Notes: generated by a model not told the origin, from the letters alone. 10,281 nucleotides of DNA from Cephalothrix simula (GCA_035591015.1 JAXIUW010228951.1:1-10281); one strand, 5' to 3'. Counted from the first letter of the stretch, positions 1 through 8,619 are shown. Translations and numbers: made by a program.

Positions 1-12
1 ATATTGAAACTC

Positions 13-27
13 GAGCCCTGCGGGCTC
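13..27. repeat. Small GC hairpin at left edge
   Basis: A perfect 6-bp stem (GAGCCC with GGGCTC) closes a three-base TGC loop. It sits just outside the left inverted-repeat copy, in AT-rich surroundings. The right end of the window stops in CGAGTCCCC, which is where the equivalent hairpin would begin, so it may be part of the repeat family's terminus. Its function is unknown. Confidence 0.6.
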
Positions 28-94
28 TCGTTTACAATATAACAAAGAACTCGTGTTATATTTCTTATACAAAATTCACATATACTGTATATAT
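22..94 (+). repeat. Left copy of end-to-end inverted repeat
   Basis: Read on the plus strand, this matches the reverse complement of the last 80 bases of the window. By hand alignment, 29-74 pairs with 10274-10231 with 43 identical positions, one mismatch and two single-base gaps. After a 10-base insertion present only in the right copy, 76-94 pairs with 10220-10202 with one mismatch. Landmarks are AACTCGTGT, ATATTTCTTATACAAAA and CACATATAC. This could be the terminal inverted repeat of a roughly 10-kb element, or two independently inserted copies of one abundant dispersed repeat. A related motif recurs inside the foldback at 131-228. Confidence 0.75.
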
Positions 95-130
95 CCATTC
101 ATATGTCCCAATAAATACATACGGTATATT

Positions 131-228
131 TGACGGGTAAAAGTGCCATGAAAAAGGTGTATTGCACGAGTTGCTTATATTCAACGAGTGCAATATACCT
201 TTTATGGCACGTTACCACTTACCAGTCA
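131..228. mobile_element. Foldback (palindromic) MITE-like element
   Basis: The left arm (131-173) and right arm (182-228) are imperfect reverse complements around an 8-base loop, CTTATATT. The inner arms pair as GTGTATTGCACGAGTTG against GTATATTGCACTCGTTG. The middle arms pair through GTGCCAT and AAAAGGT, and the outer arms through TGAC and GGTAA, with small gaps including one of about 6 bases. The central TTGCACGAGTTGCTTATATT resembles the end repeats (ACACGAGTTTTTGTTATATT near 10250), so it probably belongs to the same family. No coding capacity is present. It is most simply a non-autonomous foldback element; its family is not recognised. Confidence 0.7.
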
Positions 229-238
229 TATATAAAGT

Positions 239-284
239 GTATAGCACGATCTGTAACATCCGATATCTGGAGAGAGTGCTATAC
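239..284. repeat. Second small inverted repeat next to the foldback
   Basis: A perfect 9-bp inverted repeat, GTATAGCAC (239-247) with GTGCTATAC (276-284), encloses a 28-base loop. It lies 10 bases beyond the foldback at 131-228 and uses a similar core (TATxGCAC). It may be a shorter relative of the same family or the far part of one compound element. Confidence 0.6.
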
Positions 285-289
285 AATGG

Positions 290-639
290 AATATCTGTTT
301 TATTTTACGGTACGATATGGGTAAACATCTTTTTTCGAGTCTTTTTTAGCTCAAGGTGCTCCGTTTTAAGTTAGTTTACAACTAAAAAACAATTGTTTAT
401 TTCAATCATTTAGAAATGGATTGCTTAAAACAGGTATATTGTCTAATGATTCGGAAATGGACACCAAATTAACACTAGTTTTGATTTTGCGAATTTCTTT
501 AGTTCAAAGCGTAGAAAATTAACCCTGTCAATTTTTTGTTTGAATCTCTAATTAAGATCTTTTTACTCTGTGAATATTAAGTTCTTTTTTGTTCTACCAT
601 TCATTAACTTTCTCTTATTGGACGAGTTTGTCACATTAT
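290..639. other. AT-rich stretch, no gene seen
   Basis: This is simple AT-rich sequence with many T-runs and no open frame of note, repeat or structured RNA that I can support. It separates the foldback cluster from the GC-rich island that follows. Confidence 0.6.
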
Positions 640-800
640 CAGGGTGGCAGATCGCGAGAGGCACATGCTGGGTGGCTCGGTCAGCGTTAAAAAAGTGGAG
701 CGGGGACTAGGAACTGCGAAAGCGCCCGCAGAGCTCGGTGCACTTTATATGGGCTTGCAGTAGCCCCCCTCCCTCTGGGATTAAAACCCCGACTCTAGCG
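640..800 (+). repeat. GC-rich island, possible decayed tRNA-derived SINE
   Basis: This block is markedly richer in G and C than either flank. It begins CAGGGTGGC and contains TGGCTCGGTCAG, which fits the RNA polymerase III box A consensus (TRGCNNAGYNGG) with two mismatches. Around 777-790 it has GGGATTAAAACCCC, which folds like a T arm with a 7-base loop. Between them are two hairpins: CTGCG/CGCAG (714-718 with 727-731) and GGGCT/AGCCC (751-755 with 762-766). The A-to-B spacing of about 100 bases is too long for a plain tRNA gene. A rearranged SINE head is possible; an unrelated GC-rich repeat is the main alternative. Confidence 0.35.
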
Positions 801-899
801 GTATATAGAAAATAGCGAAAGTCGATGACATTTCATTTGATTTCATTTCAGGCTTTATATATAAAAGTCGTAGAAAAAACTGGGAATTTCACAAAAAAA

Positions 900-1115
900 T
901 GACAAAGTCAGGGAGATGCCAGGGAATTTTTATTCTTCCAGGGTTTGTGTTGTAAAAGTTTGTCGCTACGCATAAAAAGTCTTTTCAGTTATGCGATTTA
1001 TGCATAAAATATTTTTGCGGTTATCATGAAATTATGCCGCTAATGAATTTTTTGCTTACGAGTTAGGGAATGTTTTGCGAAGAGTTCTGGAAATCAGGTA
1101 AAAGTCAGGGAAAAT
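900..1115. repeat. Scattered CAGGGAA-type motif block
   Basis: Variants of one short motif recur: GTCAGGGAG (about 907), CCAGGGAAT (about 919), CCAGGGTTT (about 938), TTAGGGAAT (about 1063), TCAGGTAAAAGTCAGGGAAA (about 1095-1114). They are spaced irregularly in T-rich sequence. Short CTGGAA/CAGGGAA arrays are familiar as dispersed repeats in aquatic animal genomes; that comparison is from general recall and not from a search. The block looks like a decayed copy. Confidence 0.4.
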
Positions 1116-2006
1116 CATGAAACACTGGGGGTTCTCCTATGAACCTTATATAAATCATTTTTTGGGTTTTTTACTGTACCTTATCCTTTTTTCCATTCAT
1201 TTGTTGAGTATATGAATGTTTGAGAGATCATTTTATCAGATTTAATAGATAACGTTTGAGTTTTTGAAAAATATTCCACATTTATCACTTTAAGATTTCA
1301 GTGTCAAATATAACATTCCGCTGCACTCCGGCGTTTTTGAACGTTGTCTTCGCTGTCCACGGAATGCGATTGTGATGAAATTGCATGATCATGATCATGA
1401 TCAGGACTTTATTCGTCATCGATCGATTTTGGATTATCTTTTTCAAAAATCCTTTTGGGTATTTCAGAATTATAAGGTCAGACTGCAAATAATTACGATA
1501 TCCTTCGGGAATATTTTGAAAAACTGCTTTTTATATGTTCCATTGCCTTGTATAATTACTCTCAGAGGTTAATTATAAAGTGGTTCGGACACTGAACTAC
1601 GGGGAGTCGGGGAAGAATACCCCGTTCCAGATATTTGCTATTTAGAATAATCCTATTATAAAGTTTTGTATGAAAAAACAACTTGGGACAACATTTTCAG
1701 TTCTAAAACTATTCTGGTGTTGGTACAAAAATTCTTTGCCCTAAGCAATCTTAGCGTCTGACATTTCGTTGGGTTTATACTACGGTATGTTCCTCTCATG
1801 GGCATCTTAACATAGGTGTTTGTCATCAAGGCATTAATGTTTCAAATAAAGTCGTGACAATTTTCTTAAATTTGGAATAAAACATTAGATGCAGTCTCTA
1901 AAGAATTACTCGAAGTGTCTTTGGAATCCTCCACCTTTTGCACACAATTGGATTGGGAAATATAAATAGGGCCCATGTTATTAGTTGTTAATGTTTATGT
2001 CAGTCA
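1116..2006. other. AT-rich stretch with minor repeats, no gene seen
   Basis: There is no credible gene here. Two local structures stand out. A hexamer microsatellite of ATGATC units (CATGATCATGATCATGATCA) lies at 1384-1403. A 6-bp inverted repeat, ACGGGG (1599-1604) with CCCCGT (1620-1625), lies inside a short GC-rich patch. Open frames of 66-67 codons cross the microsatellite on both strands and look like chance. Confidence 0.55.
1384..1403. repeat. (ATGATC)n microsatellite
   Basis: Three-plus perfect copies of a 6-bp unit occur in a row. Because ATGATC contains the palindrome TGATCA, each strand reads alike. It is simple sequence with no assigned role. Confidence 0.8.
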
Positions 2007-2086
2007 CTCTTTCAAAATTTTTAGAACATTGAAAATTTGGAATTTGCTCTTTCAAGATTTTTAGAACATTAAAAATTTGGAATTTG
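2007..2086. repeat. Tandem duplication of a 40-bp unit
   Basis: Units 2007-2046 and 2047-2086 are adjacent copies sharing 38 of 40 positions. The differences are TTCAAAA versus TTCAAGA and CATTGAAA versus CATTAAAA. Each unit runs from CTCTTTCA to TTTGGAATTTG. The block is non-coding and looks like a recent replication-slippage duplication. Confidence 0.9.
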
Positions 2087-2245
2087 CACTGACGTCGTTT
2101 AGCTGGTGTTCTGTCACCGTTCCTGTTTTAAATTGAACAAGACTTTTTACAACGTAAACATTTTCTGAAATTGATGAAAAAAAGATAAAGAAATAATTGT
2201 AATCAATTGAAAGATTAAAAGATAGAAGATTATTGCACGAGTTTC

Positions 2246-2273
2246 ATACAGGGTGTATCAAAAAACGTATGCC
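2246..2273 (+). mobile_element. Solo mariner/Tc1-like terminal motif
   Basis: Directly after a TA dinucleotide (2247-2248) comes CAGGGTGTATCAAAAAACGT. The pattern of a CAGGGTGT start followed by an A-run is typical of terminal repeats in some mariner-type transposons (family-level recall). I found no matching inverted end and no transposase frame downstream, so at best this is a truncated or solo end. The first bases also form a tight hairpin, ATACA-GGG-TGTAT (2246-2258). The preceding TTGCACGAGTTT resembles the core of the end-repeat family. Confidence 0.35.
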
Positions 2274-2493
2274 TTGGTGAGCAAGCTTTCCGTTGGTCAA
2301 TGAGCAGTAAAATGGTAAATCATCAGTGAAGAGGAGATACAATAATTTCCGAGGAAGCTTTTGCGCACATCCATAATCGCGCCAAGAGTTTTTGAATAAT
2401 AAAAATCGCGAGAATTTGGTCAAAATGTACTTTAAATTGCTTCTCCCTCACTCCCTTAAACTGTTAAAGTGGGTAAAAATTCAGACTTTTCAA

Positions 2494-2570
2494 TCCCGTA
2501 CCATGAATCGAACTGGGGCCTCGCACCTGACACTGACAGCCACGAATGTTGACCACTATACTATCTAGGA
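2494..2570 (-). pseudogene. tRNA-Asp(GTC)-like sequence, probable pseudogene or SINE head
   Basis: Read on the minus strand from 2570, this begins TCCTAGATAGTATAGTGG, very close to the usual start of eukaryotic tRNA-Asp. TAGTATAGTGG is a near-perfect box A. Exactly at tRNA positions 32-38 is a CTGTCAG loop giving anticodon GTC (genomic 2537-2535). GTTCGATTC is a perfect box B. The acceptor arm pairs at 5 of 7 positions (TCCTAGA with TACGGGA, counting one G-T pair). Decay is clear: the anticodon stem hardly pairs, the T stem has two mismatches, and about 5 extra bases lie before the T arm. Both promoter boxes survive while the structure does not, which fits a pseudogene or tRNA-derived SINE better than a working tRNA. 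Confidence 0.65.
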
Positions 2571-3996
2571 CTGGATGAGTCCAGATGTGTCTTTCTTTGT
2601 ATTACCCAAAGCGAGGGGTACCAGAACGGTGTCTTTGTTAAATGTATACTTAAATCCTTTTTTTCTTTCAAAGACGTCTTTCGAGCATCGTAATAATTCA
2701 AACTGTAACACAAGTGAAGTTTCTACTTCAACACAACTCTCCTATAATGCGTCCTTATAAGTTTTAAAATCTTTTTTCTCAACTCGATAACTTTTACTAT
2801 CTTTTTTCATTACTCGTCCTTACAGATTATTTTAGGTATATCTCTAGATTGTTGTTAATAGTATAATATCTATTTTTTTCACAGCAATATGATTATAATA
2901 TATTACTGTTTTTTACTTTTTTTTTACAAAACGATATATAAGTTTACATCAGAAAAATTTGGGAAAGTATCTTTTAGACCTCTTTATTCCTCTGTTAATT
3001 CTTTCCTGAGGAATTGAACTTCTGGTACTAAGACCGCAATCATCATTTAGATGAGATGAGTAGAATCGTTGTGATAGTGTCACCGTACTTTGTGTAGTGC
3101 TGACCAAGTAACACAATGCCCCCTCTTGGGTTAATTTTCTTCGGTATGATTGGTATACTCCCTCTGGACAATTAGCCTAGTGTTTAGACCCTCCGGCATG
3201 ATTCTGCTGCATGGCCAAATTTTACACCACTTGGGGATCAAGACTTTATCTCTGTTTCAAAATAAACTAGTTACCAAATTGGTGACGACATGAAGTTTAA
3301 AAGGTTTACTTTTTGTTGAGTTTATACTTTCAAAATGAAGTATATTATTTTCCTGGAAAGGCAAAACATCTGTTTGTAGAGGGTGTACCGTTCTGCAAAA
3401 TCCGTAAATATGGTTCCCCATTTATCATAACCTGTTAGGAAATATCATTGTTTGGGGTGAATTAGTCTTAATCTGTTATTTTGGGCTTAAGACTCCTTTC
3501 AAATGATACTTACTTCACGGATAATTCTCTTAAAAGGAAGGCTTATTTCCAACAACAAGTGGCCACAAAGGGCCTGACTTACGAATTTCCTAAGTTCCTC
3601 TTTTGATAATCAAATTTACCATTAGTGTTAAGTTTAGATAGCTCTTAAGCCATTAGTCTCAGATTGACTAATAATATTCTTTTTGAAACTGGGCGAAACA
3701 TTAATATAAAAAAGGATGAGCACTTCCGATATTCATTAAAAGTGTCGTTTTACTTTCTTTCGGAAGTTTCCTCACTTTATTGTAAGTAATAGCTAACTTT
3801 GCAGATTCACAGCTAAAAAGAGTTAACTTTTGTTGATAATCTGATTGCAAAAGGTTACCTCTAATGAATTTTAAAGGATGCTATATCAGGCGAATTGAAC
3901 ATAAACACACCTAATTATACATGTGCACCAATCATTATAAAAAGAATTAATATGATGAAGTTAAAGACAAATTGGTATTCTGTCTATAATGCTAAT
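2571..3996. other. Long AT-rich stretch, no gene seen
   Basis: I found no protein gene, RNA gene or strong repeat in this 1.4-kb stretch. A 61-codon frame starting at 2575 has no recognisable domain, and its 5' end abuts the tRNA-like sequence. A slightly less AT-rich patch near 3110-3240 contains GGCATG...TGCATGGCC-like short symmetry, but nothing I can name. Confidence 0.5.
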
Positions 3997-4066
3997 AATA
4001 AAAAGGTCCACAATTCAAAAATTTCGATTAAATTAATCGAAATTTTTGAGTGTGGACTTTTTTATT
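3997..4066. mobile_element. Near-perfect 70-bp palindrome, MITE-like
   Basis: The left arm 3997-4030 and right arm 4034-4066 pair around a 3-base AAT loop. By hand count about 31 of 34 positions pair, with two mismatches and one gap. Arm landmarks are AATAAAAA, GTCCACA and TCAAAAATTTCGATTA. If transcribed it would form a long, very stable hairpin. It is most likely a minimal palindromic transposable element. A bacterial-style terminator is not plausible in this context, despite the T-run after the stem. Confidence 0.8.
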
Positions 4067-5219
4067 AAAATTAATGTGTTTGCAGTTGATGTTGTACAGT
4101 GAAGTCTTTAACTTTTTAGTAGATGTCTTGATGACTTAGAGAAAAAAAAACTGTCAAACTTCATTCAGCAGCTTTTTTCCATAAAGGTACTGTCATCAAT
4201 GGGCAAAATGACCTGCAGCAGAGCATCTACGTGTAATCACTTGACCGGCAAATCAACATTGGTTTACCAGCCTAGCTCGCATGTTTTCACGAGCGTTATA
4301 GTGCATTTTAATAAGAACACTTACATTGATCAGTATTGCATGGTTATGGATAATAAATATGATTATTTTTTTCGATCTTCTTCTTTATTAGATTAAAGAA
4401 AAGTATATATTTCTATCTTGATACGGTTACTTCTGCTTTATTATCTCTGTGTCTATAATCATCGTGATTGAAATCAATATCATCGTCATTAATTCCTTGT
4501 TACAATTCTCAGAAAGCATATTTGATATTATTTTGAAATTTGAGAATTGCTGATGACCGTAGGTAGATTGATTTTAAGGAAAACAGGTGACTGGAGAGGT
4601 TAGAAAGATTTGTATTCAATTTTAATTACATTGTCGACGTTTTTAATTGATTTTAATTCTCTTTTCCCGAAATGGATTTGCAATGCTCGACTTATATCAT
4701 TTCGGAGAATGGAAGTTCAAATTTGCTTCACCGTCTGATTCCACAGCCTCAACTGTTGTTTTGAACAACTGTGAACTAGGAACCTCATACTTACAAACTA
4801 GCACTGGTTTTGAGGTATGATTTTAGAATACCCACCTGTCTCTGAAACCAGAAATACTTCCTTTAAAATAGGCCGACAATTATCTTCAAAATCGGTTTTG
4901 GACCCTCATGGATCATCAATTCCAAAGAATATATGGTTATATGAATAATACCTGTGGAATAATCCTCCTACTGGGTTTTAAATTATGGAAATTATGACTT
5001 ATATATCAATGAGTAGGGTTCCATTTAAACTCGGTTGAATTATGATGACGTCATTAAGGATCCTGGGAAACACCAGGGATTCTTAGTGCTAGATAAACCT
5101 TCTTTTGAAGTTATTGTACATAACTTTTTACTTTTCACAAACTATAAACAACTTTTTCATGTTTCATAGATCTTTTATGCTTATTTAATATTCATTACTA
5201 ACTGATTGTAGGTCATAAC

Positions 5220-5241
5220 GCTATTTTGGAGCTATTTTGGA
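5220..5241. repeat. 11-bp perfect tandem duplication
   Basis: GCTATTTTGGA occurs twice in direct succession with no mismatch. This is typical slippage or footprint-scale duplication. Confidence 0.85.
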
Positions 5242-5381
5242 ATGAGAACTTCACACTGCAAAAAGTTAAAAAAAGCTTAATGTGAGCTCTTTTATGGGAG
5301 CTTTCAGTCGCCCCAAGGGATATTTACACTGAAACGTCTGATAGACCAGTTAGGAACATTGAATGGGTTTCTGGAGTAGTC

Positions 5382-5401
5382 AAGCCCCGTATCTACGGGC
5401 T
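5382..5401. repeat. Short GC hairpin
   Basis: AGCCCCGTA and TACGGGCT pair around a two-base loop, with one bulged C. It sits in a small, less AT-rich patch that runs on to GATAACGCGAAGC. No function is assigned. Confidence 0.6.
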
Positions 5402-6274
5402 AGTGGCTGATAACGCGAAGCACAACACCACGAATGGAACTCTTCTTAGTATTATTAAAAATAATTTGGAAAATAATACCCAAAAATAATTGGACTTTGC
5501 ACTCTATGATCCTTTATGGAACCTTTCATCATTTTCTTTCTAAGGAAATTTGCTTCATTTCCCTTCCCCAACTTGGCTGAACTTAGAAAGTAGGTCCATG
5601 GTCCATCCTTAAGATATTCCGCTAAACTGTTGAATTTAATTGGGTCATAAAAGAATAGGTAGTATAGTAGTGTTGGATCTCTACTGCTGCATTCTGCACA
5701 AGTGTGCATTTTTTTATATAAAACAATAGCATTGGTATTTGATATATACTCATTTCTGTTTTTATTATCGAAGGCAAAAATTCTCCGTATATTTGTGCCA
5801 ATTTGTTTAGATGTTTTGTATATTGTACATAAGGTTATGTACTAAAATATTAGGAACAATCTGGGCTACCCAAGTTAATGATTTTGCTTGCTCCAGGTAC
5901 TAAATTCATCTCATTTTGCTTCTAATTGCTGCAATTTTCAGGGTCTGCAAAATGGTTCCAGCTACTTTTTTGCATTCATTATACTTTAGAATTGGATTTG
6001 AATTAATTGCAAACAATAATTGCTATCTAAAATTAATACATTAGAATGAGGTTCAAATTTTGTTCACCAGACAAGTATTTTTTGACAATCTGCTCCTTTT
6101 TGTGAGATAGAAAAATATTATCAAATTCCATTACTTTAATTTGCGAACACGCAAAAAATGAACGCTTATTATCGATCGATTTTCGGTCAACTTATATATC
6201 CCGCGTACATATGCGATGGATAAAGATATAAAAATACAACAAATTTTTGATTAACCTTATTTTCGTTTGATAGC

Positions 6275-6531
6275 ATTGCAATTGAGCTATCGAATTGTTG
6301 GACTAAAATTGTGTATTTACCATAGGTTATACCAGGACAATTTTTGATTGTTCCCTTATTTCTTCTTATTCAGAGTTATGTATAAAGTTGCCTATGACAA
6401 CTGCAATTGCAATTGTTGCTATCGAATTGCTGGACTAAAATTGTACATTTACCATAGGTTATAGCACGACAATTTTAGTTTGTTCCCTTGTTTCTTCTTA
6501 TTCAGAGTTATGTATAAAGTTGCATATGACA
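6275..6531. repeat. Two-copy tandem repeat, 132-bp period, with internal inverted repeat
   Basis: Segments 6286-6399 and 6418-6531 align without gaps with 9 differences in 114 bases by hand count, about 92% identity. The linker before each copy shares ATTGCAATTG. Landmarks are GCTATCGAATTG, TTTACCATAGGTTATA and TATTCAGAGTTATGTATAAA. In the second copy ACTAAAATTGT (6434-6444) and ACAATTTTAGT (6469-6479) form a perfect 11-bp inverted repeat. In the first copy the right arm has two changes. The copies carry no long open frame. A tandem insertion of a short element or the start of a satellite array would both fit. Confidence 0.9.
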
Positions 6532-7912
6532 CAGCTGAAGTATGCATATTAGTTTATCGTCTTCATTAACCTCTTACGTCTGCAAATTGTCATTTTCCTT
6601 TCGTAGCTTGAATCGGTCAGCACACTCTCTAATTTCATTATCTCTAACACCGACCGATTTACCAAACTTGTTAGAAAGAATAGAATTCCAGACAAGAAAT
6701 TAATGAATGTTCATTGGATTATCTCTAGGCGGTATCAAGAATTAGATGATACGGCTGATTGGCAATTATTTCTAAACAGTGACCGTTCTATGATGTATTT
6801 ACTCAAACCATTTTGTAGTACAGTTTTAGTATGTAGAATAAGTGTTCTTGTAAAGTTTTGGCAACTGCTCTGAAACATTATGTTATGTAGTCCCTGTAAA
6901 TGTTAACTAACTATTGTAACTGATAACTTCTTTGATTTACTTTCCCAGTGTTTTGATGCTTTTGCTAATATACATACTAGATTAGTTGTATATTTGAATA
7001 TATCTGACAAAACATAGATTTTGTTGATTGAATTCCTTGTTCCTAGTGCTCGAAAGCATTGAACTTTAAAAAATTTGTTTAAAAACTTACTGAAGTCCTG
7101 GGAAACTTTGCTTTTGCTAGGTACATGACTCATGTGTGACTTGAAAGACGAGTAAGGGTTATAGACAACAGGTCAAGGTCACTTTTGTAATGTTTTAAAA
7201 AGTGCGCGGTAAGATGCTTCAGTGTTAACCAAACCGGAAGTTACCTTTACAGTTTTACTTTTTCTTCCAATGGTACCTGAAAGATTTTTCATAAGTGACA
7301 CTCTTTTGGACATAAGGAATATGCATGCGTATGTTCTTTCAATAAGACCATGATAAGACTGTGTATGTTCTTTTCTAATTTGGTTGTACCAAATACAATA
7401 AAATGGCTGTGTGTACATTCATATAGTAATAATCAAGCTTTAACAATCTTTAACGATCCTAAAATTTTTCTTAAATGACTAAAGAAAAAAATTGCACTAA
7501 TTATAAAAACCTATTGCTTAATGGTTTACCATTATGATTGTAGACTGGTAGTTAACAAGTTAATAAACTTCTTGTTTAACCCTGGATTTTGCGTTTAAAT
7601 GCAAACTTCTAAAAATTTGAACCTGTTTTTTTTAAAAAGTGACCCTTTTTCTCAATTTTCGTTTAAAGTGAGATATGCAGTTGGTCAAACGCTGCAAGAT
7701 TCTGGGCGATTAGCCAGCCCATTATCCATTAACTGAACATCTTGTGGACAAAACAGATGTAATAAATTAAAGACAGATGAATTTAAATGTAGGTTTCAAC
7801 ATTTCAAGTCCAATATAATTTGATTTCGGTACTGTATTCAATTCTTCAGACTTTATATTATCCAAAACGATCTTGGCACTTCATACAGATGGTTAGTTTG
7901 AAAATTTAGTTT
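6532..7912. other. AT-rich stretch, no supported gene
   Basis: Two minus-strand open frames follow one another (7418-7179, 79 codons; 7133-6903, 76 codons), separated by 45 bases. Neither has a recognisable domain, and neither has enough length to claim a gene. Other small items are an 8-bp inverted repeat AATCGGTC/GACCGATT (6611-6618 with 6652-6659) and a direct pair of AGGTCA hexamers (7170-7181). Confidence 0.5.
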
Positions 7913-7964
7913 TGGTCTGACCCGATTCGGGCGTTCCCTTAACATCAGACCACTATAGTGGGTC
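7913..7964. repeat. Nested and overlapping palindromes
   Basis: Three symmetric units are packed into 52 bases. TGGTCTGA (7913-7920) pairs with TCAGACCA (7945-7952). Inside it, CCCGATTCGGG (7921-7931) is an odd-length palindrome. CCACTATAGTGG (7950-7961) is a perfect 12-bp palindrome that overlaps the outer right arm, so the two folds compete. Its role is unknown; it may be the tip of a foldback element. Confidence 0.65.
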
Positions 7965-8123
7965 TTCGTCTATTTTTGAATTTTTTGCACATTTTGCGCC
8001 ACCGCTCCTTACCAGGTGGGGCAAAAAATTTAATAACCCTCCCAGGGTGTGTAACTGTTCATTATCTTTCCAAAATTGTATAGGGTTAGGGGTTTCAGAT
8101 GCTCCTTCTAGGAGATCTCGACA

Positions 8124-8135
8124 GGGGGGGGGGGG
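8124..8135 (+). repeat. 12-base G homopolymer
   Basis: Twelve consecutive G residues lie in an AT-rich context. The length is likely unstable and its exact count is error-prone in sequencing. Confidence 0.85.
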
Positions 8136-8610
8136 CGAAATTTGTATATTTTACTGTGCCTCATTCAATTTTTCCATCCATTTGTGTATAGTATTTCGTT
8201 TTTTACTCTTTTTTCGGTCTTTTTTAAAAATTTTGCCTTGGAAAGATATTATGTTGTCGATTTTAGTATCTATCTTTGGATCTTGTAATTCCAAGCTGTA
8301 ATCAGTCGTAGAAACCAATTCCAGGTTCTGTAAAAAACTGGATGAGCAATATTTTGAAACCTTAGCAGTAGCTTCAAATTTGTCTCAGTAATTTATTGTT
8401 TTGATATTTGATGTCAAAGCTAAAAGTATTGTTTAGAGGCCTTAAAAGCTCAGAAATTGATCTATATTTTTCTTGTTTTCCTGCAAATTGTCTCCTTTGC
8501 AGTCTGTAAAATATATTGTTTACGTGTTCTATTATGCTTTGTTTACAGTTTAAATTTTTCAATTTCTCCCATGAGCAATACTTTAGGAGACTCGTGTTTC
8601 TCTCTCAATA

Positions 8611-8619
8611 CCCCCCCCC
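8611..8619 (+). repeat. 9-base C homopolymer
   Basis: Nine consecutive C residues on the plus strand lie about 480 bases after the 12-G run. The flanks of the two runs do not form an inverted pair, so they appear unrelated. Confidence 0.85.

Larger units (their letters stand above)
4067..6274. other. Long AT-rich stretch with small repeats, no gene seen
   Basis: There is no supported gene in this 2.2 kb. Small structures include a CRE-like octamer at 5046-5053, an 11-bp tandem duplication at 5220-5241 and a hairpin at 5382-5401. A minus-strand frame of 84 codons (5455-5709) is the longest here; it starts MHTCAECSSRD and shows no domain I recognise. A 65-codon plus-strand frame (4199-4396) also looks random. 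Confidence 0.5.

Noticed and set aside
130-374. Overlapping plus-strand frames of 64 and 70 codons
   Set aside because: They lie on the foldback and its companion hairpin, so the open reading is a by-product of the repeat.
1420-1432. Shared word ATCGATCGATTTT here and near 6173
   Set aside because: Short palindromic core with no similarity in the flanks; probably coincidence.
4060-4066. T-run after the 3997-4066 stem as an intrinsic terminator
   Set aside because: The symmetric A-run on the other side and the animal-like context make a palindromic element the better explanation.
5046-5053. CRE-like octamer TGACGTCA, also at 9014-9021
   Set aside because: Perfect octamers, but with no promoter, transcript or gene nearby to regulate; the second lies in presumed repeat sequence.
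5455-5709. Minus-strand frame of 84 codons
   Set aside because: No recognisable domain, AT-rich flanks, no companion exon; the length is attainable by chance in 10 kb read in six frames.
7170-7181. Direct pair of AGGTCA nuclear-receptor half-sites
   Set aside because: A 12-base match in gene-free DNA, and this type of sequence is common in dispersed repeats; no regulatory role can be supported.
6903-7418. Two consecutive minus-strand frames of 79 and 76 codons
   Set aside because: Their order suggested a broken gene, but neither translation resembles a known family and the 45-base gap shows no clear splice pair.
8047-8301. Plus-strand frame of 84 codons
   Set aside because: It runs through a 12-G homopolymer giving poly-glycine; no domain, likely chance.
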